In this document: positions 46,575 through 57,574 of the stretch, one piece after another | Position numbering within the stretch: position 1 is the stretch's first letter | Layout of the letters: every line of letters starts with the position of its first letter | Program-made: the position numbers and the translations under genes | Notes under the pieces: model-generated | The model's input: the letters and a program-made list of their open reading frames with translations, nothing else | What the model was told of the DNA's origin: nothing | The model's database searches: none | Assembly: GCA_963585895.1 (NCBI GenBank) | Contig: OY757915.1 | Coordinates: 94,450,133-94,514,132 of the forward strand | Length of the DNA stretch: 64,000 nt | Reading direction: 5' to 3' | Source: Sepioteuthis lessoniana | Taxonomy: Eukaryota; Mollusca; Cephalopoda; Myopsida; Loliginidae

Positions 46575-46815
46575 GTAAAGTTGGTGACCGTAGTCGAGGG
46601 TGACCCAAAGGTTCCCTTTTCGATAGCTACTACACCAAGGTGTACAGGAGGGTGCTACTCCATTCCCTGGATTGTTCCACTTTACCCTTGATCCTTACCT
46701 TATAATGCTGAGTGTTAAGCAAGGAGGCATCAAGTACCATTTTTTGAGTCTTTGGTATGAACCTAGGTCTACCAGGCCATTAGCAAAAACTCTAACCATC
46801 ATGCCAATACCCGGT
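46575..46815 (-). mobile_element. S2 tRNA-derived SINE
   Basis: Minus-strand S2: 'gtaaagttggtgaccgtagt' tail end, 'ggtgctactccattccctgg', 'cttataatgctgagtgttaa'. About 20 bases of the tRNA-like B-box area are deleted between 'tatga' and 'acctaggtctacc'. Confidence 0.78.
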
Positions 46816-46984
46816 AATCAGCAAAAAATTGCCCTAATAAGTTTTGACATTTTGCTCCTAATTCTAGCATCAACATCTAAATGTTTTAAATATCACAAAA
46901 GTTAAAAGATCTTTTTTGAATTTTTTGTTTTACAAAAACTAACAGAAGAAATACCAAAGAGCATTTTTTTTTCTATTAGTAATC

Positions 46985-47075
46985 AATAATAGAGCAAACT
47001 GGGTTCTCTCGCTTTGGTCAAGCAACCATTCTATGAGAAGGAAAAGTGAATTCAAACCAAGCATAATAAGTTCAG
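46985..47075 (+). mobile_element. S4 repeat fragment
   Basis: 'agagcaaactgggttctctc', 'gtcaagcaaccattctatga', 'gaattcaaaccaagc'. Confidence 0.45.
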
Positions 47076-47233
47076 CAGACCAGCAGTAGATACTAGAAGT
47101 CCTGTGGTATATTGCATTATGGCAATTAGCATCTACACTAAGCTTTACATCAGTGTGGTTGGATGAATGAAGGGAGCTTCAATTGATAAGGTTGTCTAAT
47201 GAGAGAGAGATCAGTTAAGGAAACACAGCAGAC

Positions 47234-47466
47234 AAAACCCGCCGAGTTAGACTTGACCACACAAAACCCGCCAGGTTAGACTTGACCACACAAAACCCAC
47301 CGGGTTAGACTTGACCACACAAAACCCACCGGGTTAGACTTGACCACACAAAACCCGCCGGGTTAGACTTGACCACACAAAACCCGCCGGGTTAGACTTG
47401 ACCACACAAAACCTGCTGGGTTAGACCTGATCACACAAAACCCACCAGGTTAGACTTGATCACAGA
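47234..47466. repeat. 29-bp minisatellite, eight copies
   Basis: Eight head-to-tail 29-base units of the form 'aaaacccgccgggttagac' then 'ttgaccacac'. Substitutions at CpG positions (cgccg, caccg, ctg) look like deamination. GC content is higher than its surroundings. Confidence 0.96.
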
Positions 47467-47469
47467 AAA

Positions 47470-47978
47470 CAAAATGAAGAGGAAATCAGCAGATTGCTGA
47501 CTCATCATCTTGTGACACATTCCTAGTAAATCAATAGTAGAGTTATATGCATTTTTAGTATCACTTTTTACAAGCTTTTGTAATTCAAGTTTGAATCAGT
47601 AGTTTCACAAACCAAGAGATGTAGGTTTCAATTTGGAAATTTGACATATACAATTAAGATATCTGCTTAACTAACAGATTTATTTGATTTTCAATTAAAT
47701 TTCAATTCCATTAAAAGACAATTCTATCATTTAATAGCTCATGCTATAGACATACTTGATATATTCAGTGCTAACATAGATTTGTAAACCTATATTAATT
47801 TACCAGAAATTGTTTGGAAAATTTAACTGCTTCATATTCTCGAAAGTGAGATCAAAGTTTCATCAACTCAATTTTCAGTCCTTGTTAGTACAGAGTATTC
47901 ATTTACAATGTTTGGCTTAGTTTAAAACCCAGAAATACAGGGCAGTCATATGAGAATTAAACTCACAAGTAATGACAT
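47470..47978. other. No feature seen
   Basis: AT-rich spacer. Confidence 0.45.
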
Positions 47979-47979
47979 C

Positions 47980-48525
47980 AAAGTCTTTTCACATATGTCA
48001 GTAACAATATTACATTTACTGAAAACGATATCAACATTCACACAGGTAAAACATGGACAACAATCAACAGTTTAATGACTATATGAAAATTTGATCTTTC
48101 TTATAAAATAAAACAGGTATTCTTTCAAGCTGTAGCTATGCCAGTACCATTGTATAGTTGCACCACTTGAACTTTAATGAAACTCCTGGAAAAAAAGCTA
48201 AATGGGAACTACACAAGGATGCTGTGTGCTGTTTTGAACAAATCCTTAAAGTAGCACCCCATAAGACAGCAGCTGTATGGCCACTTACTTCCCATTGTGC
48301 AAACCAGTCAAGATGAGAAAGACATGCTGGGCACTGTTGGGAAGTAAGGACAAACTCATAAGTGACATTCTCCTATGAACTTCTACGCATGGACACACCA
48401 GTAAAAACTTACATTCATCAGATATGTTAGGACATAGGATGCCATCTACAGAACTTACCAAGGGATCAATGGCAAGAGAGATTCAATCGAATCTGTGTTT
48501 ATCAGCATACCTTGGTGATGAGTTT
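47980..48525 (+). mobile_element. Old RTE-like LINE copy 7, 3' half relic
   Basis: Plus strand, beginning in the region equivalent to TYLSSNITSTEND (about 47995), through LYSCTT (48155), LNGNYTRMLCAVLNKS (about 48200-48245), HKLISDI (48355) and the C-terminal 'tgccatctacagaacttacc' block. Numerous stops. It ends near 'ccttggtgatga' without an expanded trinucleotide tail. Confidence 0.78.
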
Positions 48526-48628
48526 AGCTTGGCTACAAATTATGCCAATTTCAGTACAGATTAATGAGAAATTCTGTTATTATGGAAACACAAAGCATTA
48601 TAAGATAAGTGCATGCCATTTTCTCAAA

Positions 48629-48629
48629 C

Positions 48630-48675
<46 letters not shown>
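48629..48675. repeat. (CA)n(TA)n microsatellite
   Basis: Compound CA then TA run, followed again by (CA)n. Confidence 0.93.
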
Positions 48676-48685
<10 letters not shown>

Positions 48686-48889
48686 AAGCTTTTAACATTG
48701 TTTTAGCAACCAGGTTTCAATAAGGAATCATGAGACATTCTACTGATATGATAACATCGTTTTTATGTTTCTAGTGTTACCACATCTTTAGTCCAAATTT
48801 TGTCAATTTGAAACCCTATAAATATATTGAAATAATTATAATTCAATTTTTATTTTAGATCTTATACTTTTTAAAAATATCTTTAAATG

Positions 48890-49060
48890 ATGGATTCTAA
48901 TGGTATGTCAACTTGTGTAAGGTTATTTTATGCCTACAGGTTAAGGAATTGTGTTCATTGTATTATCATATTTACATTTTTATTCAATCATTTCTTAATA
49001 GGATTTTCTTTTGTACATGATCCTATCAAATACAAACCATTTTTAAACAGATCTATTTAA
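48890..49060 (-). mobile_element. Family P2 retroposon, 3' half
   Basis: 'ctaatggtatgtcaac' tail at 48898, 'aaggttattttatgcc', 'gtgttcattgtattatcata' and 'cagatctatttaaaaatgg'. The head is missing. It lies about 115 bases below the MPPE1 exon, inside its intron. Confidence 0.6.
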
Positions 49061-49170
49061 AAATGGTTTGTATTTTATATTGCATTTAAAATGTTTTTAG
49101 TATAGGTTGAAAAATACCTAATCAATGAACAAAAATTTTTTTAAATGAAGAAAACATAAATAAATCAAAT

Positions 49171-49176
49171 ACTTAC
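49171..49176 (-). other. Splice donor of the MPPE1 exon
   Basis: GTAAGT on the minus strand immediately after AGGAG; a consensus donor placed where the family alignment requires an exon end. Confidence 0.85.
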
Positions 49177-49484
49177 CTCCTGATCTTATCAAACCAATGT
49201 CCTTCTCTGCTACCAAGAAGATGTGTATCAGCTATAACCATTGCTTTCAGTGGCTTCTGAGAGCTTCTGGCTATGGTGATATCCTCGTTTTGGGAACTGA
49301 GTGCTGGCCACGTGCAGAGGATGAGGACAAAATAGTAGTGCAGGAACTCGCAGTAAAAGACAAGCATGAAGAGCAGCACCAACATTCTGGTGAGTCTCGG
49401 TGACCACATCTGTGTTATTGCCATTATTAAGTGGCTCCAAAGTGTGAAAGGTTGAATCAAAAGAGCCAGGCCCCATCTTCTCAT
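49177..49484 (-). CDS. MPPE1: MPPE1 (PGAP5) first coding exon
   Basis: N-terminal 102 codons plus two bases of metallophosphoesterase 1, the Mn-dependent GPI-anchor remodelling enzyme that removes an ethanolamine-phosphate side chain during ER export. Residues 34-56 form a hydrophobic membrane segment (MLVLLFMLVFYCEFLHYY). Residues 79-93 (LKAMVIADTHLLGS) contain the first metallophosphatase motif, with Asp86 and His88 as likely metal ligands. GHWFDKIRR then leads into the splice donor in phase 2, where family members continue with an EWQMERAFQ-like segment. Met1 is the first ATG after an in-frame TAG; Met21 (MAITQMW) is an alternative start closer in length to vertebrate proteins. The catalytic core exons (GDxFDEGKW, GNHD, GHTH) were not found downstream on this strand. 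Family match is from memory but specific. Confidence 0.88.
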
Positions 49485-49533
49485 AGGCTAGCAGTCAAAT
49501 TGATAGTCTGGATGCATGCTGCAACCTGGCAAT
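49485..49533 (-). other. 5' UTR part of the MPPE1 exon with a 9-codon uORF
   Basis: An acceptor-like 'ttttttaaattttag' ends at 49534, so the exon probably starts at 49533 and an upstream non-coding exon exists. Within the leader an ATG at 49517 opens a 9-codon frame ending in TAG at 49488-49490, in the same frame as and one codon before the main ATG. Such a uORF could lower translation of the main frame or direct initiation to Met21. Confidence 0.5.
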
Positions 49534-49539
49534 CTAAAA

Positions 49540-51139
49540 TTTAAAAAAGGGGGAAAAAATCCATCTTATTTATAGTTTTACTAGCTAAAGTATCCATTTA
49601 CATTGGGTAAGAGTTTAAAATTTAAATCATAGCTTTATTGTCAATCTTTGCTGTCAATTAAAAATTGAACAATTATGATATATATTACCATAAAAGAACA
49701 ATCATGATAACATGTGAGATTTACCAATTATATTTTTATATTATCTTACAAAACTCATATAGTTTTGTGAAAAATATAATGAAATCTGGTAGAGAAATAT
49801 TTTTAAGTCAGTGATACCTTTATTAACTTAAACATTTGGGGGATTTTTCAGATTGTTAGTTCTAAAAGCTATATATTTATTTCACATCTGCAACCTGAAG
49901 AACTACTTATAAACCAAATTAATAATGTCTCATCAAATGTGAATAACTATTTTAATAAGAAAATTTGTTTTCCTTATTGAAGTTTAGACATTCAAATTCT
50001 CTGATTAGTTATGGCTTTCAGCAACAAGGCTTCATATTGATTGCTTATTGCTAGAGACTCTCTTTCCTCATGATGAAGAATAGTTTTTAAGTTAAAACTT
50101 TTTCCAAAATTGGTAGCAAACTGTTTAATATGCATACGAGACAGATGGACAAACTTTTTGAAATTATTAATAGAGATTAATATGAGTGGAAATAACACTA
50201 AAGCTCCAATGGAAAAAAAGTAAAATGAATGAAATTTAATTGACACTTTTATTAAGAAAAAAAGTTGGTCTTGCATTTTTTGTTACCAGAGTTTAAAGTT
50301 TTATAACCAAAGTGACCTAACTGACAGACAACTCATTTTGTTGTTATAAGATGAAATATCAAATTATTTTAGTCATTATGAAAAATATTCTTATATTCTG
50401 AGAATATCAAGCAATATATCTCAGTTCAACTAGTTTGAGTAACTGTGATAAGTTTGAACCAACTAGTAGTCATCACAGCCACAATGACTATGAATGTCCA
50501 TCTTATACCAGTAAAATCTAAGTAACAGCTGTGAATATTTAGCTTTAAAAAATCCTTTGTATAAATCACATCTAATCTCACAAATGCTAATGTTACAAGC
50601 AAAATGTGAAAGCTGGACATTCTATAGAGAGCCTAAAATGACAAGACAAAGTATAAAATAATCTGAAAACATTTTTAAGTTATTCTTTAGATTAAATGAT
50701 CAAACTACAACAAAGCTACTTTTACCACTATTGATCAACTATTATCTGTTTGTTATCAAAGCTTTATTTCCTTTGTGGATGCACATTGTCAGTGAATCCC
50801 AATCCTTTTGATATTTTGATTCAGTATCATTGGAAGGATACCTCAAAACACAGACCTTTACACTTTGAAACTTGTTCAGCTTTCAAGATAGATATTAAAT
50901 AAAACTATATGTAGTTAAAGCATGTTTTTAAGCTGAACTGAACCTGACAGCAAAATAAATAAGAGAGTAAAATAAGATAATTTTCATCAGAATATTTATT
51001 TAGTTTGTTTCATACATTTCTATTAGATAATAAAATATCCAATCTCTGGTGTCTATTATATGAGACAACATTAAACAAAAAAGGCTAGACATTCTAGGGA
51101 ATACCAATGTATACCATTAAAATCCTTTGGTGAAGTGCA
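49540..51139. other. No gene recognised (probable MPPE1 intron)
   Basis: AT-rich, few repeats. Minus ORFs at 49992-50276 (94 codons) and 50426-50620 (64 codons) have hydrophobic starts but no recognised family or splice context. Confidence 0.45.
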
Positions 51140-51550
51140 TAAAGATCAGAATCAAGGCTATCCCAAGCAAAGGCCTGGTACACATGCAGCTTGAGTCTTT
51201 GACATGTGTTGACCTAAATTACTAATAAAATGTTTGGCATGGCTCTTCATTCAACAGAATTATTATTTTTCCAAGCCTCATTATTTTGATGCCTTTTATT
51301 AATGAGTAATTAAAGTTGAAATCCTTTTCTAATTGATTTATATAGGTACATTTTCCCTGCCAACTGATCAATAAGAAATAACAATTGATTCTTAGTGATA
51401 GTTATTAGATGCTAATTAGCTAATTTCCTCCCTAGATTTTTTAATATTTGTAGGTTAATAGTAATTTAGGTTGCCACTTAATTGGCTTGGTCAGACTCAA
51501 GGTGCATGATTGCCAGGCCTTTACTTGGATAGCCTTGGTCAAGATGAAAT
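51140..51550. repeat. Long-armed inverted repeat flanking an AT-rich centre
   Basis: Arms at about 51146-51225 and 51465-51550 pair imperfectly: 'aaggctatcccaagcaaagg' with the complement of 'cctttacttggatagcctt', 'cttgagtct' with 'agactcaag', and 'gacctaaattactaat' with 'ttagtaatttaggt'-like sequence. The centre is rich in TAATTA/TTAATT motifs and contains 'gccacttaattggc'. It may be a decayed palindromic MITE or a structured regulatory element. Confidence 0.6.
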
Positions 51551-51554
51551 AAGC

Positions 51555-52780
51555 ATATTTCATTATTTGCCAAAAAATATAAGGAATTCTACAAAATACT
51601 TAATTTTCATACTTTGCCAATAACACTTATATAAAACTTGAAGACAAAACAAGACATAATATACATTGTGGATATATATTTTATAAAAACAATAAAACTA
51701 AAAAAATAAATAAAATAAAATTAACTCAACTGTAATTACTAAATATCAATTAACTTAACAAATTTGCAATTATATAGATAAAAGTTTTTTTTTAAATCTT
51801 CATTAGAACTATATTCCATATTTTAAAAAGGAACATTTTTCTCTTCCCATGATAAAAAAGAGGATCTCTTTTATATAAAATCTAATCGATGATTAGATTT
51901 ATTTTAGTTCAACAAGAAACAAAAAGTTTTTTCTCTTAGAGTATATCAAATTTAAAGAGACATATTTCCCACAGACATAATACAATTGTATTAAAGTTTT
52001 CCCAGAGAAATCTAGGTGTGAGAAAATTTAGGAAAATGATAAAGAACAAATAAGCATTAAGGCAAAGTTAGATTCTTTTTACTACACATATTCCTATGAC
52101 CAAAAGTAATAATTTTACAAGTCCCCACATTACCTTCTAGGACAAAAAAATAAAATCCTTAAGGATAAATAAATCCATTATTAAACAGAAAAATTGAATA
52201 ACTTTATGAACAATGCTTTACAAGATAATCACTGCTGAAATTAAATTTTAGATTTGTTAAATTTTCAAAAAATTCTCAATAGTTGCTTATTCCTCTTTAT
52301 TAGTCAAAACTGTGATTTAAAGCCAAGGTTGTTACCAATTTCAGAACAGAGAGTGGCTTTATCTGAATATCTAAGCTACTCAAAGAAGCTATCAACAAAA
52401 CAATCTCTTATTTATTAAGACCACAAAAGACCATTGGAAATGATTATTGTCACGATTTCATTTTTTACACTGAATATATGAATTATCTCCATTTAAGTAA
52501 GAACTGTTAAATTGGCCAAGATATAAAAGACATGTTACTAACCCTAAGTGATAATAATGTAAACAAATCACTAATGTTAACAACAGTTATTTTGACAACG
52601 CTATTTTATTAAATAAATGCACACAACCAACTTTATATACAATAGATACACCTATTTTATATTTGCATCACCATTTTGCAAAATTTGTCGGACTATTTAT
52701 ATGATTCACCAGCTGTTAACACAAATAACTGATAGTGAAATCAAAACCAGATTGATAAGGTCACACATTAAAGTTGACAT
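51555..52780. other. No feature seen
   Basis: AT-rich, low repeat density. Confidence 0.45.
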
Positions 52781-52784
52781 TTAC

Positions 52785-52880
52785 TTAGCTTAGTTTGGCA
52801 CAAGGCCTGAGATATGAGAAACCAATTAAGAATCAAATTCTCTAACAATGGTATGCTAGCCTAACTAGTTTACAGATGGA
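52785..52880 (-). mobile_element. S3 SINE, degraded
   Basis: 'cttagtttggcacaaggcct' tail and 'gaatcaaattctctaacaat' B-box-complement region match S3 in reverse. Confidence 0.6.
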
Positions 52881-52884
52881 ATAG

Positions 52885-53690
52885 GCTGATAAGAAAATGT
52901 TCTAGCTAAACATCACATTATGATAGCAAAAACAAGTAGGTGATTTTGGAAAATAGATTCTCCACCCCCATATGAACACTCTAGATAGAGAACTCCTGTT
53001 TGCCAGCTCAATTTCATCCACCTTCTCTGATTCTAAATCATTGATTTCAAGTAATCAAAAAATCAAGAGGTCATAGGTCAAAGTTCAGGACTTTAACGGC
53101 AGAATTCATATGTGGTGCTTAGTCCACCATTAAAAACCTTTTGTTTTAAAAATGTACCAATCCATGGACGGAAACTCCGTATTTTTAAGTATAAATTATC
53201 TTTGATATAAATTCTTAATAGTTAATAAAAATTAGACAGTTAAAAGAACCTCAAATTTTAATCCAAGTTCGACAAAAAGATAGGTTTGATGAAATCTTTT
53301 TTTCATTTTCCTGGGTTCGATGAAACTACTTTGTCAGAATACTGCAATCAATAAAACTTTACCCCCCCATAACTTGAACTCTTATAAAAATAAATGACAA
53401 TAAACTTGGCCAAATGAGAGACCCACCTAAGATACATCTATCAGATAAAATATGCAACCACTGAATTCAAACGCTATAGTAAAATGCTACCTACAAAATT
53501 TAAAACACTTCAGTTTTGTAGAGGGATCAAACACTTTAAAATATTTCAAAATAGTTTAATTAATAAATGATATGAAAAATGTATAAATTCTAAATACATG
53601 ACAACTTCAAATATAAAGTTCAAATCAATATTTTGTTCAAAAGAGAAAAACACTGCATCGATTTTAAGGCCAAAATTTTATTAGACCGAC
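52885..53690. other. No gene recognised
   Basis: AT-rich with a gradual rise in CpG toward 53700. Nothing identifiable. Confidence 0.4.
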
Positions 53691-54660
53691 TTTTTTAGGT
53701 CACTACTAAGTTGGCGACTCGGTAAAAAAAGAGATTATGACCATATCATGAATTATAACCAGCATTGGTAACTTTCACTTGAGTAAAAGAAAACTTTTCT
53801 TTTTTTTTTCCTTCCAAGTTATTAAATTTGTTCCTGAGTTGACCACAACAAAAATTAGTGTAGCAGTTGCTGAAGGTCCACGCGTTCAATGCTGGTTACA
53901 ATATTGAACAAGACTGTAACCATTCGGACTAAGCAATACGAAAAAATAAATATTGTAATACTTTTTTTTTTTTAAATCTCTCAAAATTAAGTTAAAAATA
54001 TTAACGTGAAAAAACAAAACAAAACAAATAAAACTTTGTTTTCGCAACAACTAAAAATTAAAAGAATAAACTATATTTTTAAATATTACTCTCTCAAGTA
54101 AAAAAAATAATAAATGTCTTCTCTAAAGTGGTGGTCAACAACGCGAAAAAGAAAAGGTTTAATGAAAATAAATAATTTAAGAAAAGCTCGATCATAAAAG
54201 TTTATGATAAGTTAATTATTTGTAATTTTAATTTGATTTTATCATTCAGAAGAAAATGTTTTTATTGTTTTATTTTCAAATAAAATGTTGATAGTGTAAA
54301 GTCGTTTCTTACGGAACCGCAAAACATGTGGACTGTACAGCCCAAATAAAATATATTTAAAAAAATGAAAATAAAAACACATTGACGAATTTTTATAAAG
54401 AAAATTCTTTAGAATTAACAAAAAGAATGATTTTTTCACCTAATAATACCGTTTGCTATTTAAATCATATTACAATAACGATCACATGTTCAGACTCGGT
54501 AGCTTTTTCAGTTTTACTTATGGCCAGCATCGTGACTCGTTAACGTGTTGTTTTTTAAGTTGTTTTGTTTTTTTTTACTTTGATTAAGTAGTTTTTACCC
54601 TTGTTTTTTGTGTTAATTTAAATTAATCAAAGTCATTTTATTACTTTTTTCTTTTTCACA
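53691..54660. promoter_or_regulatory. CpG-bearing promoter-like block
   Basis: Compared with the rest of the window this stretch is enriched in CpG (for example 'gtccacgcgttcaatg', 'acgcgaaaaag', 'catcgtgactcgttaacgtg') and nearly free of recognisable repeats. A short inverted pair 'aaccagcattg' / 'caatgctggtt' lies at 53757 and 53889. It is upstream of MPPE1 (minus) and of the candidate exon at 54662 (plus), so a bidirectional promoter is possible. No start site can be placed from sequence. Confidence 0.3.
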
Positions 54661-54661
54661 G

Positions 54662-54961
54662 CGTCGAAATGGTTAGTCATGGAAACTTTTAAACAAGTAG
54701 CAATAAACGTAAAGCACAAGATGCCTTTTAACGAAGTAACACGAAAAATCGAAAGCATTAGTAGTAGTACGCACTCACGCGATGTATTTTTTAAAATCGG
54801 CAAAATCTGGACCTTCGAGCTTTTCTGCAGGTAACCTGTCAGCTCTTATAAGATGGAATATTGCGCAATAATCATTAAATTCAGATGAAAACGTTGCAAA
54901 AGCAGCAGTTGAGCGCTATGTGTACGAAAGTACACAAAAAGGTTATAAGGATGTAGACCAG
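54662..54961 (+). other. Candidate spliced exon(s) of an unknown transcript
   Basis: A pyrimidine-rich tract ending in 'ctttttcacag' gives a good acceptor at 54661, and 'gaccag|gtgagt' a strong donor at 54962. Inside, an ATG at 54679 opens a 51-codon frame (METFKQVAINVKHKMPFNEV...) that ends right at a second donor-like 'gcag|gtaacc' at 54831. The last 30 codons before 54962 read SDENVAKAAVERYVYESTQK then GYKDVDQ in another frame. I do not recognise either peptide. It could be one or two exons of a coding gene or a non-coding transcript. Confidence 0.35.
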
Positions 54962-54969
54962 GTGAGTAC

Positions 54970-55437
54970 GTTCAATTTAATAGCCAGTGACACTTCCCTT
55001 TAACAGCCGCAGCTACTTCCTTACCGGCAAATTCGGTTTGCGGTCACTAATACGACTAAAGTGCATTTTTTTTCTTCTTTTTATTATCCATAAAAAATAA
55101 ACTTTTGTACAGATAATTATATATATTAGAAATCATAAAAATAAAAACGTTTCAAAAATATTTTCCTCCCCGATAAAATAACTTTTAAGTTTATATTGTA
55201 AACTTTACAGTGTTTTTTGTTTGTTTATTTTTGCAGGTACTCTTTTTACAGTCTCTGAGGGATTTTTTAAAAATTTGATATGCTTAGGCGTAAAAGCCTA
55301 TCGTTTATTTTAAGCATACATTTTGATGAGTGATTTTTTAAAATATACAAGTTTTTTCCAGTTCGAATGATAAAAAGTATTTTGCAGAGGAGAAAAGAAA
55401 ACTTTTTTTTTCAATATTACATTAACCAAACTCGCGT
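54970..55437. other. No feature seen
   Basis: AT-rich; some CpG at 54995-55060, otherwise nothing recognised. Confidence 0.4.
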
Positions 55438-55560
55438 GTTGGGATAATGGTTATCGAACTAATCTTACTAGTTGCTAATGACTTAGACTTCATTTCTCTA
55501 TAGGTGTTTCATCCTTTTGGTCCTTGTGCCAAACTAGGCTTAGTATCAAATTACTACATT
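55438..55560 (+). mobile_element. S3 SINE
   Basis: 'gataatggttatcgaact' head, then 'tccttgtgccaaactaggct' and 'tagtatcaaa' tail. Confidence 0.65.
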
Positions 55561-55739
55561 GCTCCAGATAACAAATGTCTTATAAATTGTATTTTATTCA
55601 TTTCTTAAAACTTTTTTTTAAACGCTTGAAGTTTAGTAACTTCTAAATTTAACTAACAAAAAGGAAGGTGAAAGCGAAAAGATATTTATAAATTGAGTAG
55701 TAACTTAATGATTGTGAGGGGACACGGAAAAAAGGTCAT

Positions 55740-55840
55740 AATGTGATGTAACGGTTAGCTAACCATTATTGGTAGGTTCCTCATTGGGTGCCCCATACAG
55801 AAGCCTCGTGTCTCAACTAAGCAAAGCTTAGTAAATAATT
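55740..55840 (+). mobile_element. S3 SINE
   Basis: 'gatgtaacggttagcta' head, 'attgggtgccccatac', 'ctaagcaaagcttagtaaat' tail. Oriented like the neighbour 180 bases upstream. Confidence 0.7.
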
Positions 55841-55844
55841 CAAA

Positions 55845-56894
55845 AGTTATAAAAAAATAAATACTTTCTTGTAAAAAAAAAAAGGTAGGAGCATTTTAAT
55901 TTATAACAATCAAGTCATTTAATAAAAAATGTAATAAGTAAATTTTGTTGACGATAAAGATATTACTACTACTACTAAATCATTTTATTAAAACACTTTT
56001 ATCAACCTTCATTTTATTAAAATATTACTTAATTTTTATTTTAATACTATAAATTAAAATGCTTTTCTTCTCATACATTTTTCATAAACAAGAAGTCAAA
56101 GTTATGCGATTTCTTTTTTTTTTTTCTTTTTGAATGACTTTTTAAATTTTTGTCGCCTAACATAGCGTACCTTGCAACTTATTTTCCAGTCATGAACTTA
56201 ACACCAGTACACCTTGAAATAATTGTGATTAGATTAAGATTAAGATTAGCATACAGTGGAGAAAATCCTCTTTCATAAACCTGATTAGAAATTGTTTCTT
56301 CTGAACAATATTATAATCCCAGATCATAAATATTTTTTGTTTTGTGCTAACTGAAACTTGTCTTCCCTGAACAATCTTACAATCCAAGATTCTTATAATT
56401 AAGATATTTTTAAAAAATTGTTCAGTAAATTCTGGTATCTTTGCAAACAAAGAGCTTTAGTCAGTTTTGCTATTTAAAAAAGAAAATCAGAGAAGAAACC
56501 AAATTCTTTCAATTCAGATTCTTCTATTGTTGCTATTCTTTCAACAAAAGGTCATTCAGACAAGAAAACAAAATGAGTGACTATCTTTCAGAGGAATTTT
56601 TAAAGCACTATAAAAATGTGTTCTCTATTTATATCATTACTGATTTTAAAAGTATTCCATTGCTAGTTCAGACAAGGTATAAGATTTTCTGACAATTTCT
56701 ATTAATATGAGTTACAGCACCTAACACTGCAAACTCAAAAACCTGAGTAAATACACCTTGCAAATAGATGCTTTTTGCGAATGATATACAAATGTTTTAC
56801 TGGACATATCAATATATTCATTTTTTGATAAATTCTGTCACACCTAAGAAAATTACTAAGTCACATGATGCCAAATGTCATATCTTCATATAAT
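55845..56894. other. No gene recognised
   Basis: AT-rich. Two similar stretches (56280-56340 and 56350-56400, both with 'tcttc...gaacaat...ttacaat/ttataatcc') suggest a short local duplication. The ORFs have no motifs. Confidence 0.4.
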
Positions 56895-57570
56895 CATATC
56901 ACATTTAAAGACATTTCTTTTGATCATAACAGTTGTGAACCTCTTTGGTCGAGCTATGATACAGAATATTGGAATGTCTTTTTTCATCATGACAGTAATG
57001 AACCTCTTTGGTCAAACAATACTGCAGGAATATTAGGCATGTTTCTTTTCACTGTGACTCTTTCTGATCAACCATATTTCTGAATATCAAGCATGTTTTT
57101 TTTTTATTATTATGACAAGTCACAACCTTTTTTGGTCAATCATGTTCCTGTATATTAAACATCTCTTTTCATCATCACAGTCATGACTCTCTTTAGTCAA
57201 TCATGTTCCTGGATCTTAAACATGTCCCTTTTCATCATCACAATCACAACCATGTTCTTGATTATTAAACATGTCTCATTTTATCATGACAGACATCTTA
57301 TCTTTTGGGCAACCATGTTTCTCTATATTAAACCTGTCTCTTTTCATCATCAGTTATGACCCTCTTTAGTCAACCATGTTCTTGGATATTAAACATGTCT
57401 CTTTTAATCATTACAGTCATGACCTTCTATAGTCAACCATGTTTCTGGATGTTAAACGTGTCTCTTTTCATGAACACAATCATGACCACCTTTGGTCAAC
57501 CATATTCCGAGATATTAAACATACTTGTTTTTATTACCATGGTCATGTCCATCTTTGCTAACACCAAACA
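56895..57570. repeat. 63-bp tandem repeat, about ten diverged copies
   Basis: Units of 63 bases with core 'cctctttagtcaaccatgtt', 'ttaaacatgtctcttttcat' and 'catcacagtcatgac'. The last four units are spaced exactly 63 bases (57355, 57418, 57481, 57544); earlier ones vary because of small indels. Since 63 is a multiple of three, parts of the array stay open for 70 codons, but in different frames in its two halves, so coding is unlikely. Confidence 0.9.
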
Positions 57571-57574
57571 TATA

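Noticed and set aside
49197..49403. Plus ORF at 49197-49403 and minus ORF at 49228-49476
   Set aside because: Shadow frames of the MPPE1 exon, which has family-specific motifs in its own frame.
54679..54834. 51-codon ORF METFKQ... as a complete small gene
   Set aside because: Ends at a donor-like site and has no recognised family; reported only as part of a candidate exon.
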